From positions 2,852,001 to 2,916,000 of the forward strand of contig NZ_LR134289.1 of the NCBI RefSeq assembly GCF_900636535.1: a stretch of DNA of 64,000 nucleotides. Reading direction: 5' to 3'. Source of the stretch: Chryseobacterium gleum. GTDB taxonomy: Bacteria; Bacteroidota; Bacteroidia; Flavobacteriales; Weeksellaceae. The notes beneath the pieces were generated by a model. That model did not search any database and had not been told where the DNA came from. It saw only the letters and a list, made by a program, of their open reading frames with translations. This document shows positions 28,001 through 39,163 of this stretch, in pieces. A program made the translations under genes and the position numbers. Position 1 is the first letter of the stretch. The number at the start of each line of letters is the position of its first letter.

Positions 28001-29275
28001 GATATCATAAACTACCGGTTCTTTTCTGTCGATAATTCTCTTTGCAGATTTTACTGTTTTTACAATACCTCTTTCAATCAGTTTTCTGATGATGAACGGT
28101 TTGTAAAGTTCAGCTGCCATATCTTTAGGAATACCACATTCGTGAAGCTGTAGGTTCGGACCTACAACAATTACCGAACGCGCAGAGTAGTCAACCCTTT
28201 TCCCTAGTAGGTTCTGACGGAAACGACCTTGCTTACCTTTCAATGAATCAGAAAGTGATTTCAATGGTCTGTTTGATTCAGATTTTACTGCAGAAGATTT
28301 TCTTGTGTTATCGAATAATGAATCTACTGATTCCTGAAGCATACGCTTCTCGTTTCTCAAGATTACTTCAGGAGCTTTGATCTCCAATAGTCTCTTCAAA
28401 CGGTTATTTCTGATAATAACTCTTCTATAAAGGTCATTTAAGTCAGAAGTAGCGAAACGTCCTCCATCCAATGGAACCAATGGTCTTAGTTCTGGTGGTA
28501 TAACAGGAAGTACACGCATGATCATCCACTCCGGTCTGTTGATCATTCTTGTATTGGCACCTCTTAATGCCTCTACAACGTTCAATCTTTTAAGAGCTTC
28601 TGTTCTTCTTTGTTTTGAACCTTCGTTGTGAGCTTTGTGTCTCAAGTCGAAAGACAATGCATCAAGATCGATTCTTTTTAAAAGATCTTCCACAGCTTCA
28701 GCACCCATTCTGGCGATGAATTTGTTTGGATCAGAATCATCAAGATACTGGTTTTCTACAGGAAGAGTTTCCATGATATCCAGGTACTCTTCTTCTGTAA
28801 GGAATTCCATGTTTTCAAAATCAGAACCGTCTAATTTTTTAGCAATACCCTGCTGGATCACTACATATCTTTCGTAGTAGATGATCATATCTAATTTCTT
28901 AGAAGGAATTCCTAAAAGGTATCCGATTTTGTTTGGTAATGAACGGAAATACCAGATGTGTGCAATTGGAACTACAAGGTTGATGTGCCCGATTCTCTCT
29001 CTTCTTACTTTCTTCTCAGTAACTTCTACTCCACAACGGTCACAAACGATCCCTTTGTAACGAATTCTCTTGTATTTACCACAAGCACATTCGTAATCCT
29101 TTACAGGACCAAAGATTTTCTCACAGAATAGCCCGTCTCTTTCAGGTTTGTGAGTTCTGTAGTTAATAGTTTCCGGTTTTAAAACCTCCCCTCTTGAGTC
29201 TTGTAAAATAGACTCCGGTGAAGCTAAACCGATGGTTATTTTATTAAATCTACTTGATTTATTTTTATTTGACAT
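25010..29275 (-). CDS. rpoC: RNA polymerase beta' subunit
   Basis: 1421 residues, the largest RNAP subunit. It contains the zinc-binding [20 protein letters not shown] near residue 65, the catalytic [12 protein letters not shown], the bridge-helix and trigger-loop region ([16 protein letters not shown]) and a second Cys cluster ([16 protein letters not shown]). It follows rpoB by about 106 bases in the usual operon. No truncation is seen. Confidence 0.99.
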   Translation of the reverse strand: MSNKNKSSRFNKITIGLASPESILQDSRGEVLKPETINYRTHKPERDGLFCEKIFGPVKDYECACGKYKRIRYKGIVCDRCGVEVTEKKVRRERIGHINLVVPIAHIWYFRSLPNKIGYLLGIPSKKLDMIIYYERYVVIQQGIAKKLDGSDFENMEFLTEEEYLDIMETLPVENQYLDDSDPNKFIARMGAEAVEDLLKRIDLDALSFDLRHKAHNEGSKQRRTEALKRLNVVEALRGANTRMINRPEWMIMRVLPVIPPELRPLVPLDGGRFATSDLNDLYRRVIIRNNRLKRLLEIKAPEVILRNEKRMLQESVDSLFDNTRKSSAVKSESNRPLKSLSDSLKGKQGRFRQNLLGKRVDYSARSVIVVGPNLQLHECGIPKDMAAELYKPFIIRKLIERGIVKTVKSAKRIIDRKEPVVYDILENVMKGHPVLLNRAPTLHRLGIQAFQPKMIEGKAIQLHPLVTTAFNADFDGDQMAVHLPLGPEAILEAQLLMLGSQNILNPANGSPITVPSQDMVLGLYFMTKQLDSTETMKVKGEGLAFYSPEEAEIAYAEGKVSLNAKVRCKLPVKENGEIVTRLIETTVGRILFNQIVPKQVGYINELLTKKSLRNVIGKILADTDFPTTVKFLDAMKDLGYSNAFKGGLSFSLGDIVVPVEKKQMIAQSIETVDEIRANYNMGLITDTERYNQVIDVWTNTNAGLTEMIMSRMKTDQGGFNSVYMMLDSGARGSKEQIRQLSGMRGLMAKPQKAGSTGAEIIENPILANFKEGLSILEYFISTHGARKGLADTALKTADAGYLTRRLVDVAQDVIVTEDDCGTLRGTEVTALKKNDEIVEKISERILGRVSLHNVYDPETDELITEADQVITEQLAKRIEEAGLEAVEVRSPLTCEAKKGICAKCYGRNLATGKMIHMGEAVGVIAAQSIGEPGTQLTLRTFHQGGTAGNVSENPSIVARRDGIVEMDEVRTITSEDENGNTAEVVVSRSTEFRLVADNESRTPLMVANVPYGSILSVKPGDKVKKGDTICRWDPYNAVIIAETSGKVEYEDIIQGISFQLEIDEQTGFEEKVISESRNKKAVPTLKVVDSKGVEQKAYNLPVGAHLMVNDGEKIKAGKVLIKIPRKSAKAGDITGGLPRVTELFEARNPSNPAVVTEIDGVVSYGKIKRGNRELIVEAKTGERKIYLVKLSNQILVQENDFVRAGSPLSDGSITPEDILRIKGPTAVQEYLVNEIQEVYRLQGVKIDDKHFEIIVRQMMTKVSIVDGGDTQFLEGALEHKYDFLEENNRVFGLKVVVDAGDSKEFKPGQMITARELRDENSKLKREDLALVEVREALPATATPVLQGITRAALQTKSFMSAASFQETTKVLNEAAVAGKIDDLNGLKENVIVGHRIPAGTGLKEYQNVIVGSKKEFEDLN

Positions 29276-29381
29276 AATTTTATTTTTGATTATAAAGATT
29301 AAAGATTGAAAGCTTTACACTTTCGCTCTTATCATCTCGGAGTTTATTAATTCTTTAATTTTTAGTAATTAAATCTTTAAT

Positions 29382-32300
29382 TTACTCCTCCAATCTTACG
29401 TCTAGTCCAAGACCTTGTAACTCGTGAAGTAATACGTTGAATGATTCCGGAATACCTGGTTCAGGCATAGATTCACCCTTAGCAATTGCTTCATAAGTTT
29501 TTGCTCTACCAATCACGTCATCCGACTTCACAGTCAGGATTTCTCTCAGGATGTTAGATGCACCGAATGCTTCAAGTGCCCAAACCTCCATCTCTCCGAA
29601 TCTCTGACCTCCGAACTGAGCCTTACCTCCTAACGGCTGCTGAGTAATCAATGAGTAAGGACCAATAGAACGCGCGTGCATTTTGTCATCAACCATGTGT
29701 CCTAGTTTCAGCATGTAAATAACACCTACAGTCGCAGCCTGAGTAAATCTTTCTCCGGTACCACCATCATAAAGGTAAGTGTGACCGAATTTAGGAAGAC
29801 CAGCCTTGTCTGTATATTCAGTAATCTGATCAAGAGTTGCTCCGTCAAAGATTGGTGTAGCGAACTTCATTCCCAGTTTCTGACCAGCCCATCCAAGAAC
29901 TGTTTCATAAATCTGTCCGATGTTCATACGTGAAGGTACCCCAAGTGGATTCAATACGATATCTACCGGTGTTCCGTCTTCAAGGAATGGCATATCTTCT
30001 TCACGAACGATTCTTGATACGATACCTTTATTACCGTGACGTCCTGCCATCTTATCCCCTACATTCAGTTTACGTTTCTTAGCGATGTAAACTTTAGCCA
30101 GCTTCATGATACCTGCCGGAAGCTCGTCTCCGATTGAAATAGCAAATTTCTCACGGTTTTTAACTCCCTGGATGTCGTTATATTTGATTTTGTAGTTGTG
30201 AATCAATTGTTTGATCAATTCATTCTTGTCAGCGTCTACTGTCCAGTCTGAACCGCTAACGTTTACATAATCTTCAACTGAAGTTAATAACTTGTGAGTG
30301 AATTTCACACCTTTACCGATGATCTCTTCATCAAGGTCATTGTGTACCCCTTGAGAAGTTTTACCGCTTACCAGTGTATTTAATTTCTCAATTAAAGTAT
30401 TTCTCAACTCGTCAAACTTAGCCTTGTAAGTGTTTTCAATCTCTTCAAGTTTAAGTTTTTCTTCAGTTCTTTTCTTTTTGTCTTTAATATTTCTGGAGAA
30501 CAATTTCTTGTTGATAACAACTCCTCTTAATGAAGAGTCAGCTTTCAATGAAGCATCCTTCACATCACCAGCTTTATCACCGAAGATTGCTCTAAGAAGT
30601 TTTTCTTCAGGAGTCGGGTCTGATTCACCTTTTGGAGTGATTTTACCAATCATAATATCTCCAGGCTTCACTTCAGCACCGATTCTAATCATACCGTTCT
30701 CGTCAAGATCTTTGGTAGCTTCTTCAGATACGTTTGGAATATCTGCTGTAAGCTCTTCCATACCTAATTTGGTATCACGAACTTCAAGAGAATATTCATC
30801 TACGTGGATTGAAGTAAACCAGTCTTCACGTACAACTTTTTCGTTGATTACGATCGCATCCTCGAAGTTGTATCCTTTCCAAGGCATGAACGCTACCACT
30901 AAGTTTCTACCAAGAGCCAATTCTCCTTTTTCAGTAGCATAACCGTCACAAAGTACTTGTCCTTTTTCCACTACATCACCTACCCTTACGTTTGGTCTTA
31001 GGGTAATGGTTGTACTCTGGTTGGTTTTTCTGAACTTGGTAAGGTTGTATGTTTTAGTAGCAGACTCGAATTGTACTAAATCTTCGTCTTCGCTTCTTTC
31101 GTACTTAATTACGATTTTGTCAGCATCTACGTACTGTACTGTACCTGTACCTTCAGCGTTAATTAAAATTCTTGAATCTCTTGCAACTTGTTGCTCAAGC
31201 CCTGTACCAACAATCGGAGCCTGTGGCTTCAATAGAGGAACGGCCTGACGCATCATGTTAGATCCCATCAATGCACGGTTCGCATCATCATGCTCCAGGA
31301 ATGGAATCAATGAAGCGGAAATACCGGAAATCTGGTTTGGTGCTACGTCGATAAGGTCTACCTGATTAGGTTCTACTACCGGATAATCACCATCCAATCT
31401 TGCAATAATTCTGTCTGTTTCGAAATCACCGTTATCGCTCAATTCAACGTTTGCCTGAGCAATTACCTTAGCTTCTTCGTCTTCTGCATTTAAGTAAATA
31501 GGATCAGCGTTAAGATCAACCTTACCACTTTCCACTTTTCTATATGGAGTTTCGATGAAACCTAGGTTGTTGATTTTCGCATAAATTCCTAAAGATGAAA
31601 TCAAACCGATGTTTGGTCCTTCCGGAGTTTCAATCGGACAAATTCTTCCATAGTGAGTATGGTGAACGTCACGAACCTCAAAACCTGCTCTTTCTCTTGA
31701 TAAACCACCAGGTCCCAGTGCAGATAATCTTCTCTTGTGAGTGATCTCTGACAGAGGGTTGGTTTGGTCCATGAACTGAGATAGCTGGTTGGTACCAAAG
31801 AATGAGTTGATTACAGATGTTAATGTCTTTGCATTTACAAGGTCAAGCGGAGTAAAGATTTCGTTATCTCTAACGTTCATTCTTTCCTTGATTGTTCTTG
31901 CAATTCTTGAAAGACCTACACCAAACTGTCCTGCTAATTGCTCACCAACAGTTTTAATTCTTCTGTTTGATAAGTGGTCAATATCATCAACCTCAGCTTT
32001 AGAGTTAACAAGTTCGATAAGGTGTCTTACGATAGCAATAATATCTTCTTTTGTAAGAACCTCAGTTGTAGTAGGAATGTTAAGACCTAATTTTTTGTTC
32101 AATCTGTAACGTCCCACTTCACCTAAAGAATATCTCTGCTCAGAGAAGAATAATTTTTCAATGATTCCTCTTGCAGTTTCCTCATCTGGCGGATCTGCGT
32201 TTCTTAACTGACGATAAATGTACTCTACCGCTTCTTTTTCAGAGTTGGTAGGGTCTTTTTGTAATGTATTCTGGATGATAGAGAATTCGTTGCTGTTTTC

Positions 32301-33203
32301 TTTGTGAATAAGAATTGATTTCACTCCAGCATCAAGGATAAGATCTAAGTGTTCTTTTTCCAAGATGGTTTCTCTATCCAGAATGATCTCGTTTCTTTCG
32401 ATAGAAACTACTTCCCCTGTATCTTCGTCTACGAAGTCTTCGAACCATGTGTTCAATACTCTCGCAGCCAATGTTCTCCCTTCCACTTTTTTAAGGGCAG
32501 CTTTAGAAACTTTCACTTCTTCAGCAAGGTCGAAGATCTGAAGGATATCCTTATCAGACTCATACCCGATCGCTCTTAATAAAGTTGTTAATGGTAATTT
32601 TTTCTTACGGTCGATATACGCGTACATTACGCTGTTGATATCTGTTGTAAATTCCATCCAAGATCCTTTGAAAGGAATAATTCTTGAATAGTAAAGTTTG
32701 GTTCCGTTTGCGTGGTAAGTCTGTCCGAAGAATACACCAGGTGAACGGTGAAGCTGCGTAACGATAACTCTTTCAGCACCGTTGATGATGAAAGAACCAC
32801 TCGGCGTCATATAAGGAACCGGACCTAAATATACATCCTGAACCACAGTCTGGAAATCTTCGTGTTCCGGGTCAGTACAATACAATTTAAGTCTAGCTTT
32901 TAGAGGAACTGAATAAGTAAGTCCTCTTTCCACACACTCATCAATTGAATAACGTGGAGAATCTACCAGATAGTCTAAGAATTCTAATACGAACTGGTTT
33001 CTTGAATCCGTAATTGGGAAATTCTCTTGGAAAGTCTTGTAAAGAGCTTCTGTCTTTCTGGCTTCAGGAAGTGTATCAAGCTGGAAAAACTCTCTGAAAG
33101 ACTCGATTTGGATATCCAAAAAGTCAGGAGTGATGATTTTTCCTTTCGCTGATGAGAAATTAATTCTCGGATTTCCTTGAGTTGTTGATTTTGTTTTACT
33201 CAT
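29382..33203 (-). CDS. rpoB: RNA polymerase beta subunit
   Basis: 1273 residues. Visible landmarks: the rifampicin pocket ([31 protein letters not shown], shown here in two overlapping pieces in the protein: [13 protein letters not shown] and [16 protein letters not shown]), [11 protein letters not shown], the KVTPKG-like [16 protein letters not shown], and the C-terminal MGRHGNKG-type AGRHGNKG and [21 protein letters not shown]. The wild-type rifampicin-pocket residues D, H and S are in place. It has its own promoter and a leader of about 315 bases. Confidence 0.99.
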   Translation of the reverse strand: MSKTKSTTQGNPRINFSSAKGKIITPDFLDIQIESFREFFQLDTLPEARKTEALYKTFQENFPITDSRNQFVLEFLDYLVDSPRYSIDECVERGLTYSVPLKARLKLYCTDPEHEDFQTVVQDVYLGPVPYMTPSGSFIINGAERVIVTQLHRSPGVFFGQTYHANGTKLYYSRIIPFKGSWMEFTTDINSVMYAYIDRKKKLPLTTLLRAIGYESDKDILQIFDLAEEVKVSKAALKKVEGRTLAARVLNTWFEDFVDEDTGEVVSIERNEIILDRETILEKEHLDLILDAGVKSILIHKENSNEFSIIQNTLQKDPTNSEKEAVEYIYRQLRNADPPDEETARGIIEKLFFSEQRYSLGEVGRYRLNKKLGLNIPTTTEVLTKEDIIAIVRHLIELVNSKAEVDDIDHLSNRRIKTVGEQLAGQFGVGLSRIARTIKERMNVRDNEIFTPLDLVNAKTLTSVINSFFGTNQLSQFMDQTNPLSEITHKRRLSALGPGGLSRERAGFEVRDVHHTHYGRICPIETPEGPNIGLISSLGIYAKINNLGFIETPYRKVESGKVDLNADPIYLNAEDEEAKVIAQANVELSDNGDFETDRIIARLDGDYPVVEPNQVDLIDVAPNQISGISASLIPFLEHDDANRALMGSNMMRQAVPLLKPQAPIVGTGLEQQVARDSRILINAEGTGTVQYVDADKIVIKYERSEDEDLVQFESATKTYNLTKFRKTNQSTTITLRPNVRVGDVVEKGQVLCDGYATEKGELALGRNLVVAFMPWKGYNFEDAIVINEKVVREDWFTSIHVDEYSLEVRDTKLGMEELTADIPNVSEEATKDLDENGMIRIGAEVKPGDIMIGKITPKGESDPTPEEKLLRAIFGDKAGDVKDASLKADSSLRGVVINKKLFSRNIKDKKKRTEEKLKLEEIENTYKAKFDELRNTLIEKLNTLVSGKTSQGVHNDLDEEIIGKGVKFTHKLLTSVEDYVNVSGSDWTVDADKNELIKQLIHNYKIKYNDIQGVKNREKFAISIGDELPAGIMKLAKVYIAKKRKLNVGDKMAGRHGNKGIVSRIVREEDMPFLEDGTPVDIVLNPLGVPSRMNIGQIYETVLGWAGQKLGMKFATPIFDGATLDQITEYTDKAGLPKFGHTYLYDGGTGERFTQAATVGVIYMLKLGHMVDDKMHARSIGPYSLITQQPLGGKAQFGGQRFGEMEVWALEAFGASNILREILTVKSDDVIGRAKTYEAIAKGESMPEPGIPESFNVLLHELQGLGLDVRLEE

Positions 33204-33519
33204 AAAACTTTTAAGAAAGGGTTAAAAAATATTTTGATTCATTAAAAAATATCAGAAAAGAACGAGAAACAAGGCAAAAGTAAAGGTAGAAGTGTTTTTG
33301 GCGCTCACGAAAGACCTTATGCTCTTTCTCCTTTGTACCCGGCTCTTTCTAACTGCAACACTGGTATATCTTTTCACAGCGTAATGCAAAATATTTTTCT
33401 TACTTTTGAGGCAGTAATTCTGCTGTATTTATATACAAGAAATCCCTTCCATGCTTTACACAATGAAAGAGCTGATTTTCAGTATTTTATAAATTTACAA
33501 ACAATTTTTCGCGCCAAAA
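33204..33519 (-). promoter_or_regulatory. Long rpoB 5' leader with a long-range helix
   Basis: Between the predicted start site and rpoB lie about 315 transcribed bases without a clear gene. TTTTGGCGC at the very start of the leader (plus-strand 33511-33519) is the exact complement of GCGCCAAAA near its 3' part (33296-33304), so the ends can close into one long structure. It may be an autoregulatory leader; no known riboswitch or ribosomal-protein site is recognised. Confidence 0.45.
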
Positions 33520-33525
33520 GAGGGG

Positions 33526-33557
33526 CAAAGATACAAAAAGTTATCCACAATAACAAA
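33526..33557 (-). promoter_or_regulatory. rpoBC promoter
   Basis: On the minus strand TTTG, a 20-base spacer, then TATCTTTG: a complete Bacteroidota promoter. With the terminator after rplL it makes rpoBC an independent unit. Confidence 0.8.
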
Positions 33558-34021
33558 TAAATCATCTCATTTTGAGGCTTTTAAAATAAGAGAGGCTGCC
33601 AACGATGAGCAACCCCTCCACAACACAAGCTAATCTTATGATTATTTCACAATAACCTTATAAGATTTTATTTTTGATTTAATCTATCTGTTTTAACTAA
33701 ACCGTACTATCCTTGCCTAGTAATTTTTAGATTTTAATTCTACTTCTGTACTCCTGGAAGCAATCCTCCTTCAAGTTTTACTTCTATTGAAAGGTGATCC
33801 TGCAATATCAAAAGAAGCTTTGTAAGGATGAATTAATCCCTATCTGTGCGTTAATTAACAAACCAACTGTAAAAGAACTAGTTCTACTTATTTATCTTTC
33901 ATTTCTAATGATATATGATGTTTTATATGCGCTTTTAAAAATGAAAATTATAGCAGATTTCATCTGACAATAAATGAAATAACGAATATTTCACAACAAA
34001 AACACCGTAAATTGTTCAGAA
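33558..34021. other. Long gap without a recognised gene (rpoB promoter to small gene)
   Basis: About 460 bases. No open frame of convincing length is seen on either strand. A 29-codon minus-strand stretch around 33740-33840 reads KLLLILQDHLSIEVKLEGGLLPGVQK but lacks a start; it could be a remnant. Confidence 0.4.
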
Positions 34022-34498
34022 TTAATGGTTAATTGTATGAATCAGCTTATCGGGAATTTTAATAATAAATTTAAACCCATCAATGAGCCTGGCTGAATTA
34101 ATATTAAAGTTTCCGTATTCCTTAAAGTTGAAAAAAGTATTTCGTCTTCCGAAAAGATGCAAAAATATCAGATCATTATGATTAGCAATAGTCTTTATAT
34201 TTTTAACAAGTAAAATCTCGATAAAAAGATGATTAGAAAGAGAAAGATGATGCTGTGAGCCAGAACACAGTGAATTGACTGAATTATGATCAGCAGATTT
34301 ATGTAAAACTGTGCCATCCACCCCATGATGAACCGAAACATCAGTTATGCATCGCTGAGTATGTATATCTGCACAATAAAGTAAAACATCTTTACCATCA
34401 GTTACAGATATAAGTTTAACATTTAGTTTTCCCACAGCCACCAGCAGCAACAGAAGTATTATCTTATGACTATAAGAAAGAAAATAATTTCTATCCAA
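34022..34498 (-). CDS. Possible small exported His-rich protein, TTG start
   Basis: 158 codons with no ATG; the TTG at 34498 follows an in-frame stop, so it is the only practical start. The N-terminus has a signal-like hydrophobic run (KIILLLLLVAVG). The middle is His/Ser-rich (VHHGVDGTVLHKSADHNSV, GSQHHLSLSNH). A perfect -7 element (34519-34526) and an AGGAAAA-like ribosome site lie upstream, which supports a real gene. I recognise no family. It sits between rplL and rpoB, an unusual place. It could also be chance. Confidence 0.45.
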   Translation of the reverse strand: MDRNYFLSYSHKIILLLLLVAVGKLNVKLISVTDGKDVLLYCADIHTQRCITDVSVHHGVDGTVLHKSADHNSVNSLCSGSQHHLSLSNHLFIEILLVKNIKTIANHNDLIFLHLFGRRNTFFNFKEYGNFNINSARLIDGFKFIIKIPDKLIHTINH

Positions 34499-34518
34499 TT
34501 ATGTGTGTTTTTCCTTTA

Positions 34519-34526
34519 CAAATATA
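34519..34526 (-). promoter_or_regulatory. -7 element TATATTTG before the TTG-start gene
   Basis: A perfect TAnnTTTG on the minus strand, 20 bases before the TTG start. Confidence 0.45.
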
Positions 34527-34720
34527 ATATTTTTTCAATCAAAAATATATTTTATTAATAAAAATTTACACAAAACAAATAATAGATAAATAAAATATAA
34601 AATAATCTGTTATTTTCAACCAAATAACCAATCATAATAAAATATAACAAAACAGGAGTTAACAATAATCGAATACAATTATAAATTAAAACACAGATTT
34701 ACAATAATTTACAACAAAAA

Positions 34721-34745
34721 AAGCCCGGGCGTATTGCCCGGGCTT
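34721..34745 (-). terminator. Terminator after rplL
   Basis: AAGCCCGGGC pairs perfectly with GCCCGGGCTT around a five-base loop and is followed by seven T on the minus strand. It separates the ribosomal-protein unit from rpoBC. The stretch 34527-34720 is AT-rich with no gene seen. Confidence 0.92.
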
Positions 34746-34768
34746 CTATATTTATAATAAAATTGAAA

Positions 34769-35137
34769 TTATTTCAATTCTACTTCAGCACCAGCTTCTT
34801 CTAATTGCTTCTTAAGAGCTTCAGCTTCGTCTTTAGATACACCAGTTTTGATTGGAGCTGGAGCACCGTCTACGATATCTTTAGCTTCTTTAAGACCAGC
34901 ACCTGTTAAATCTTTTACTAATTTAACGATAGCTAATTTAGAAGCACCTGCAGACTTAAGAATTACGTCGAATTCAGTTTTTTCTTCAGCAGCTTCACCT
35001 GCAGCTCCACCTGCAACTACTACAGCAGCAGCAGCTGGCTCAATTCCGTACTCATCCTTAAGGATAGCAGCTAATTCGTTTACGTCTTTTACAGTTAGGT
35101 TTACTAGCGTTTCAGCTAAATTTTTTAAATCTGACAT
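34769..35137 (-). CDS. rplL: 50S ribosomal protein L7/L12
   Basis: 122 residues of the ribosomal stalk protein: N-terminal dimer helix ([21 protein letters not shown]), Ala-rich hinge ([10 protein letters not shown]), and C-terminal factor-binding domain ([39 protein letters not shown], shown here as consecutive parts). It is followed by a strong terminator. Confidence 0.98.
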   Translation of the reverse strand: MSDLKNLAETLVNLTVKDVNELAAILKDEYGIEPAAAAVVVAGGAAGEAAEEKTEFDVILKSAGASKLAIVKLVKDLTGAGLKEAKDIVDGAPAPIKTGVSKDEAEALKKQLEEAGAEVELK

Positions 35138-35183
35138 TGTTGTAATGTTTTTGTTGATTATTTATTTAATTTTTTGAGTGTAA

Positions 35184-35771
35184 TTATTCAGCACTTGTTT
35201 CTTCAGTGCTATCTGCAGCAGCTTCTGGAGCTTCAGCAGCAGGAGTTTCTTCAACAGCAGGAGCAGCTTCTTCAGCTTTAGCTTCTACAGTTTCAGGTTT
35301 GTTTTGAAGAGCAGAAACAACTCTCTGGATTGGAGACTGAAGTAATCCGATGATTTCACCGATCATTTCTTCTCTAGACTTGATGTTAGCCAACATATCC
35401 AGGTTATTGTCACCAATATAGAAAGTTTCCTGAACGAAAGCAGACTTCAAAGCCGGCTTTTCTTCTTTCTTTCTGAATCCTTGGATTAATTTCGCAGGAG
35501 CATTAGCTGTTTCAGAAATCATCAACGCTGAGTTTCCTTTGAAAGATGGGAACATTTCAGAGTAATCTACTCCATCAATTTGCTCCATTGCTTTTTGTAA
35601 AAGTGTATTTTTAACAACTTTCACTTTGATATTTTGCTTGAAAGCCTGTCTTCTGAAATCTGAAGATTTACCAGCGTTCAAACCTTCTAAATCTGCTACG
35701 TATACTACTTTTGCATCCTGAAGCAAATCTTTGATCTCTTGTATTGCTACAACTTTTTGGTCTTTTGTCAT
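35184..35771 (-). CDS. rplJ: 50S ribosomal protein L10 with acidic tail
   Basis: 195 residues; it anchors L7/L12 dimers to the 50S stalk base. The L10 core covers about 160 residues (LKSLLQDAKVVYVADLEGLN-type start, GNSALMIS). The last ~35 residues are a low-complexity Ala/Glu/Pro/Thr tail (ending STEETSAE), not present in the E. coli protein but seen in other Bacteroidota. Confidence 0.97.
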   Translation of the reverse strand: MTKDQKVVAIQEIKDLLQDAKVVYVADLEGLNAGKSSDFRRQAFKQNIKVKVVKNTLLQKAMEQIDGVDYSEMFPSFKGNSALMISETANAPAKLIQGFRKKEEKPALKSAFVQETFYIGDNNLDMLANIKSREEMIGEIIGLLQSPIQRVVSALQNKPETVEAKAEEAAPAVEETPAAEAPEAAADSTEETSAE

Positions 35772-35788
35772 TGTTTTAGGATTAAATA

Positions 35789-36481
35789 TTAGTTAACAGA
35801 TTTAGTATCAATTGCAATACCCGGGCTCATTGTAGAAGACAAATAAATAGACTTCACATAAGTTCCTTTAGCAGCAGTTGGCTTCATTTTGATCAATGTC
35901 TGGATTAATTCCTGAGCATTTTCTTTGATCTTAGCAGCATCGAAAGATACTTTACCAATACCAGCATGGATGATACCATACTTGTCTACTTTGAAATCAA
36001 TTTTACCTGCTTTTACTTCAGTTACTGCTTTACCAATTTCCATGGTTACAGTTCCTGACTTAGGGTTTGGCATTAAACCTCTTGGACCTAATACTCTACC
36101 TAATGGACCTAATTTACCCATTACAGCTGGCATCGTAACGATAACGTCAACGTCTGTCCAACCTTCTTTGATCTTTTGTAAATATTCGTCAAGACCTACA
36201 TAGTCAGCACCAGCAGCTTTAGCTTCTGCTTCTTTATCTGGAGTTACTAAAGCCAAAACTTTAACATCTTTACCAGTTCCGTGAGGAAGAGATACAACAC
36301 CTCTTACCATTTGGTTTGCTTTTCTAGGGTCTACACCTAATCTTACAGCGATATCTACTGAAGCATCAAACTTTGTAGTGTTCACTTCTTTTACAAGAGC
36401 TGAACCTTCTTCAAGGTTATAGATTCTTCCTTTTTCTACTTTGCTTAAAGCTTCCTTTTGCTTTTTAGTTAATTTTGCCAT
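35789..36481 (-). CDS. rplA: 50S ribosomal protein L1
   Basis: 230 residues, full length. Signatures: [35 protein letters not shown] and [20 protein letters not shown]. It binds 23S rRNA and, in other bacteria, represses its own mRNA together with rplK. It lies 11 bases after rplK. Confidence 0.98.
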   Translation of the reverse strand: MAKLTKKQKEALSKVEKGRIYNLEEGSALVKEVNTTKFDASVDIAVRLGVDPRKANQMVRGVVSLPHGTGKDVKVLALVTPDKEAEAKAAGADYVGLDEYLQKIKEGWTDVDVIVTMPAVMGKLGPLGRVLGPRGLMPNPKSGTVTMEIGKAVTEVKAGKIDFKVDKYGIIHAGIGKVSFDAAKIKENAQELIQTLIKMKPTAAKGTYVKSIYLSSTMSPGIAIDTKSVN

Positions 36482-36492
36482 TTCTTTAAGTT

Positions 36493-36936
36493 TTAAGCGT
36501 TAGTTGGTTTAGTTCCTGTTACTCTTAATCCCATAGATCTGGCAGTACCTGCAACCATAGAAAGAGCAGAGTCAATTGTGAAACAGTTAAGATCCGCCAT
36601 TTTATCTTCAGCGATTTTCTTTACTTGTTCCCAAGTTACAGAACCTACTTTGTTTCTGTTTGGTTCACCAGAACCTCCCTTGATCTTAGCTGCATCCATT
36701 AGCTGGATTGCTGCAGGTGGAGTTTTAATAACGAATTCAAAAGATTTGTCTTCGTATACTGTAATTACTACAGGTAAAACTTGCCCTGGCTTATCTTGGG
36801 TTCTTCCGTTAAATTGCTTACAAAACTCCATGATGTTCACACCTGCAGAACCCAATGCTGGACCTACTGGTGGAGAAGGGTTAGCTGCGCCACCTTTCAC
36901 CTGAAGCTTTACCATTTTAAAGACTTTCTTAGCCAT
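36493..36936 (-). CDS. rplK: 50S ribosomal protein L11
   Basis: 147 residues of the GTPase-centre protein: [31 protein letters not shown], and MGLRVTG at the C-terminus. First gene of the L11-L1-L10-L12 unit here, with its own promoter, because nusG is separated from it by an inserted three-gene cluster. Confidence 0.98.
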   Translation of the reverse strand: MAKKVFKMVKLQVKGGAANPSPPVGPALGSAGVNIMEFCKQFNGRTQDKPGQVLPVVITVYEDKSFEFVIKTPPAAIQLMDAAKIKGGSGEPNRNKVGSVTWEQVKKIAEDKMADLNCFTIDSALSMVAGTARSMGLRVTGTKPTNA

Positions 36937-37033
36937 TGTTTGTTTTTTAAATTTGAATAATTAATGAGTTTGGAAGCATTTATTATTCAGTAGGTTATCG
37001 TACTCACCTATGACAAACCTACTTTTTGGACTG

Positions 37034-37064
37034 CAAAAGTATAAAATATTTTTGAAATAGCAAA
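37034..37064 (-). promoter_or_regulatory. rplKAJL promoter
   Basis: On the minus strand TTTG, a 19-base spacer, then TACTTTTG, a complete Bacteroidota promoter about 100 bases before rplK. Confidence 0.75.
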
Positions 37065-37152
37065 TGGAAATTACTGATTTTTAAAAAGTTTTATAAAATA
37101 GTTGTTATCCCACGGAAATAAATTCTTAAGTATTCTGGGTAATAAAAATAAA

Positions 37153-37178
37153 ACGGCTATTTAAAATTAAATAGCCGT
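37153..37178 (-). terminator. Terminator after the three-paralog cluster
   Basis: A perfect 12-bp stem, ACGGCTATTTAA with TTAAATAGCCGT, loop AA, followed by TTTTATTTTTATT on the minus strand. Confidence 0.85.
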
Positions 37179-37204
37179 CTCATATATTCTTACGGGAAAA
37201 TCTG

Positions 37205-37873
37205 TTAAAAACCCGATGGTTTATTAATCGTCTGGGTAGAGCCATCATTTCCTCCCAGATCGGCATTAACATCACTGATGTTTTGTTTTTCAATTAATCT
37301 TTTGTATGCCATCAGATACAGATCAACGGTAAAGTTATTATACGTTCTTGACGGTGTGGATGCATTCATAGCAATAATTCTGCTGTCTGTAAATTTTGCT
37401 CTGATATGCCATGTCCCGTTACTTTTGAATGCAACAACATTAGGAGATCCCTGTTTGTTATCATTAATACCGTTATCTCCGTAGTCAAGCATTACACTGG
37501 TCGTACCATCATTCAGTTTGAATGAATAGTTATGGAGTACAACAAGGAAATTGTTAGCGTCTATCTTTGTGTCATAATCTTCAATTCCTGTACCTGGCAC
37601 TCCGGTAAGGGTAAGTTTAAGGTAATTAAACAATCCGCTGCTTTCCAAATTTGGGTCATATAGCTGCAAAGCATTTTCTGAAGTTGCCAGAAAGCTACCT
37701 CCCGACATGGTAGGCTCTCCCGGATTTCTCAGATATAAAGAATTGGTATATGTTTTACCATTAACATCAAGTGTTTCCGTAGGATTTGCTGTGTTGATCC
37801 CTACTTTTCCCTGCTGGGCATTTATAAACAATCCCAGACACATGATTATTGTGATATAAATTTTTCTTTTCAT
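37205..37873 (-). CDS. Exported paralog 3 with GINTANPTETLDVNG motif
   Basis: 222 residues with a signal peptide (cut near FINAQ) and, just after it, GKVGINTANPTETLDVNGK, the motif Bacteroidota use at the start of many surface or tail-fibre-like proteins. The rest is a beta-rich domain (NFLVVLHNYSFKLNDG..., WHIRAKFTDSRI, TVDLYLMAYKRLI). No T9SS domain. It shares layout with the two genes upstream. Function unknown. Confidence 0.8.
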   Translation of the reverse strand: MKRKIYITIIMCLGLFINAQQGKVGINTANPTETLDVNGKTYTNSLYLRNPGEPTMSGGSFLATSENALQLYDPNLESSGLFNYLKLTLTGVPGTGIEDYDTKIDANNFLVVLHNYSFKLNDGTTSVMLDYGDNGINDNKQGSPNVVAFKSNGTWHIRAKFTDSRIIAMNASTPSRTYNNFTVDLYLMAYKRLIEKQNISDVNADLGGNDGSTQTINKPSGF

Positions 37874-37879
37874 AGCTTT

Positions 37880-38527
37880 TTATTGAAGTCCTAGAGGTGT
37901 GTTGGTTGAAACTCCTGAATAGCCAGGCGAAGCTGATGCTGAAACAGAACCGTTGAAAGTTCCCCAGTCTTTAACTAATGATTTTTCAAAGACATTTAAA
38001 GTAAACGTCCATGTACCGTTTTGAGATGAAACAGTTCCGGCCCCTTTAAAAGCTAAATTAATAGCATGGTAACTTTTACCGCCACTGATTACCTGAGTAA
38101 TTTCTGTAGAGTAAGATCCGTACGATTTTGGATTTGTTGTCATATTTGCCGCTGAAACCGCTTCTGTAAAAACAGCACCTGTAATAGCCACAACATATTT
38201 GCTCGCATCTAATCCTGTATTGAGATTTACAACTTCATCCTGTCTCACATTTTTCAATACAATATTATACATATTTACAGGCGCTACATTACGAAGCGTT
38301 ATATCCAGCAGCTTAACTTTACCTACCGGTGAGCTGTCTTTTGAACGGGTAAGAAGAAGATAGTTTCCTCCTGCCTTCGTATTTTCCGTATCTATCAAAT
38401 AGGACTCTACCAATGTTTCTCCTTCCACATCAAGAGTTCCTTTCGGCGTATTTGTATTGATTCCTACTTGGGCATGCATACTTAATGCAGCAAAACCCGT
38501 AAAGAGTATCGCAATAATTTTTTTCAT
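37880..38527 (-). CDS. Exported paralog 2 with GINTNTPKGTLDVEG motif
   Basis: 215 residues, signal peptide cut near MHAQ, then VGINTNTPKGTLDVEGETLV. The later DASKYVVAITGAVFTEAV and GTWTFTLNVFEKSLVKDWG align by eye with the sister genes (KKFLVVISSFGFTQPT, GVWTLNLLVFDRSYAKDF in paralog 1). Six bases separate it from the next gene. Function unknown; secreted or surface location likely. Confidence 0.8.
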   Translation of the reverse strand: MKKIIAILFTGFAALSMHAQVGINTNTPKGTLDVEGETLVESYLIDTENTKAGGNYLLLTRSKDSSPVGKVKLLDITLRNVAPVNMYNIVLKNVRQDEVVNLNTGLDASKYVVAITGAVFTEAVSAANMTTNPKSYGSYSTEITQVISGGKSYHAINLAFKGAGTVSSQNGTWTFTLNVFEKSLVKDWGTFNGSVSASASPGYSGVSTNTPLGLQ

Positions 38528-38542
38528 ATAATAATTTATGTT

Positions 38543-39163
38543 TTATTGAATTAATGGAGCTGCTGCAGCCCCCGTTCCTGAAGAGTTAAGGTTTTGTGTA
38601 GAATTGAAATCCTTGGCATATGATCTGTCAAATACCAACAGGTTGAGTGTCCAAACCCCGGTAGGAAGTGATGAATCCGGAGAGAATCCTTGATAATCAG
38701 CCTTCAGCTTCCATGTTCCTCCCGACGAATAGGCAAAAATCTGAGGTACAGGAGTTAGCCAGTTGGCGGAAAATGTTCTTGTAGGTTGTGTAAAGCCAAA
38801 AGAAGAAATGACTACCAGAAATTTTTTAGAATTGATTTTTGTATCAAACTGATTCACCCAATCTTTATCTGCAGGATCACACGTAATCTTGAACTGAATA
38901 AGGTTAATGGGAGCCGGTGAATTAGGTACAAAAGAGTCATTATAAGCAGTAATTTTGTTCTCCGGAGCCGGCGATTTGATAATGAAAGTGTAATTCTCAT
39001 CCGCTTTCAGTTTTTCCATTGGCTGCTTGAAAACAATTCCTGATGTCTTCATCGTACCATTTACTGTAAGCTCCTTTTCAGGTGTCGCAGTATTGATACC
39101 AACCTGTGCGTTCGCGAGCACAGATGTACTCACCAGAGTGATCATCGAAATAATTTTTGTCAT
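38543..39163 (-). CDS. Exported paralog 1 with GINTATPEKELTVNG motif
   Basis: 206 residues; signal peptide cut near VLANAQ, then VGINTATPEKELTVNGTMK. It has the same FVVISSFGF / WKLKADYQGF / LNLLVFDRSY frame as its sisters. First gene of the trio, which is bounded by terminators on both sides and lies between nusG and rplK. Function unknown. Confidence 0.8.
   Translation of the reverse strand: MTKIISMITLVSTSVLANAQVGINTATPEKELTVNGTMKTSGIVFKQPMEKLKADENYTFIIKSPAPENKITAYNDSFVPNSPAPINLIQFKITCDPADKDWVNQFDTKINSKKFLVVISSFGFTQPTRTFSANWLTPVPQIFAYSSGGTWKLKADYQGFSPDSSLPTGVWTLNLLVFDRSYAKDFNSTQNLNSSGTGAAAAPLIQ

Noticed and set aside
25010..33203. Open frames antisense to rpoB and rpoC
   Set aside because: They mirror the codon pattern of the real genes and have no start signals or family features.
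33740..33840. Short coding-looking stretch in the rpoB-rplL gap
   Set aside because: 29 codons without a start codon and with stops on both sides; at most a remnant.
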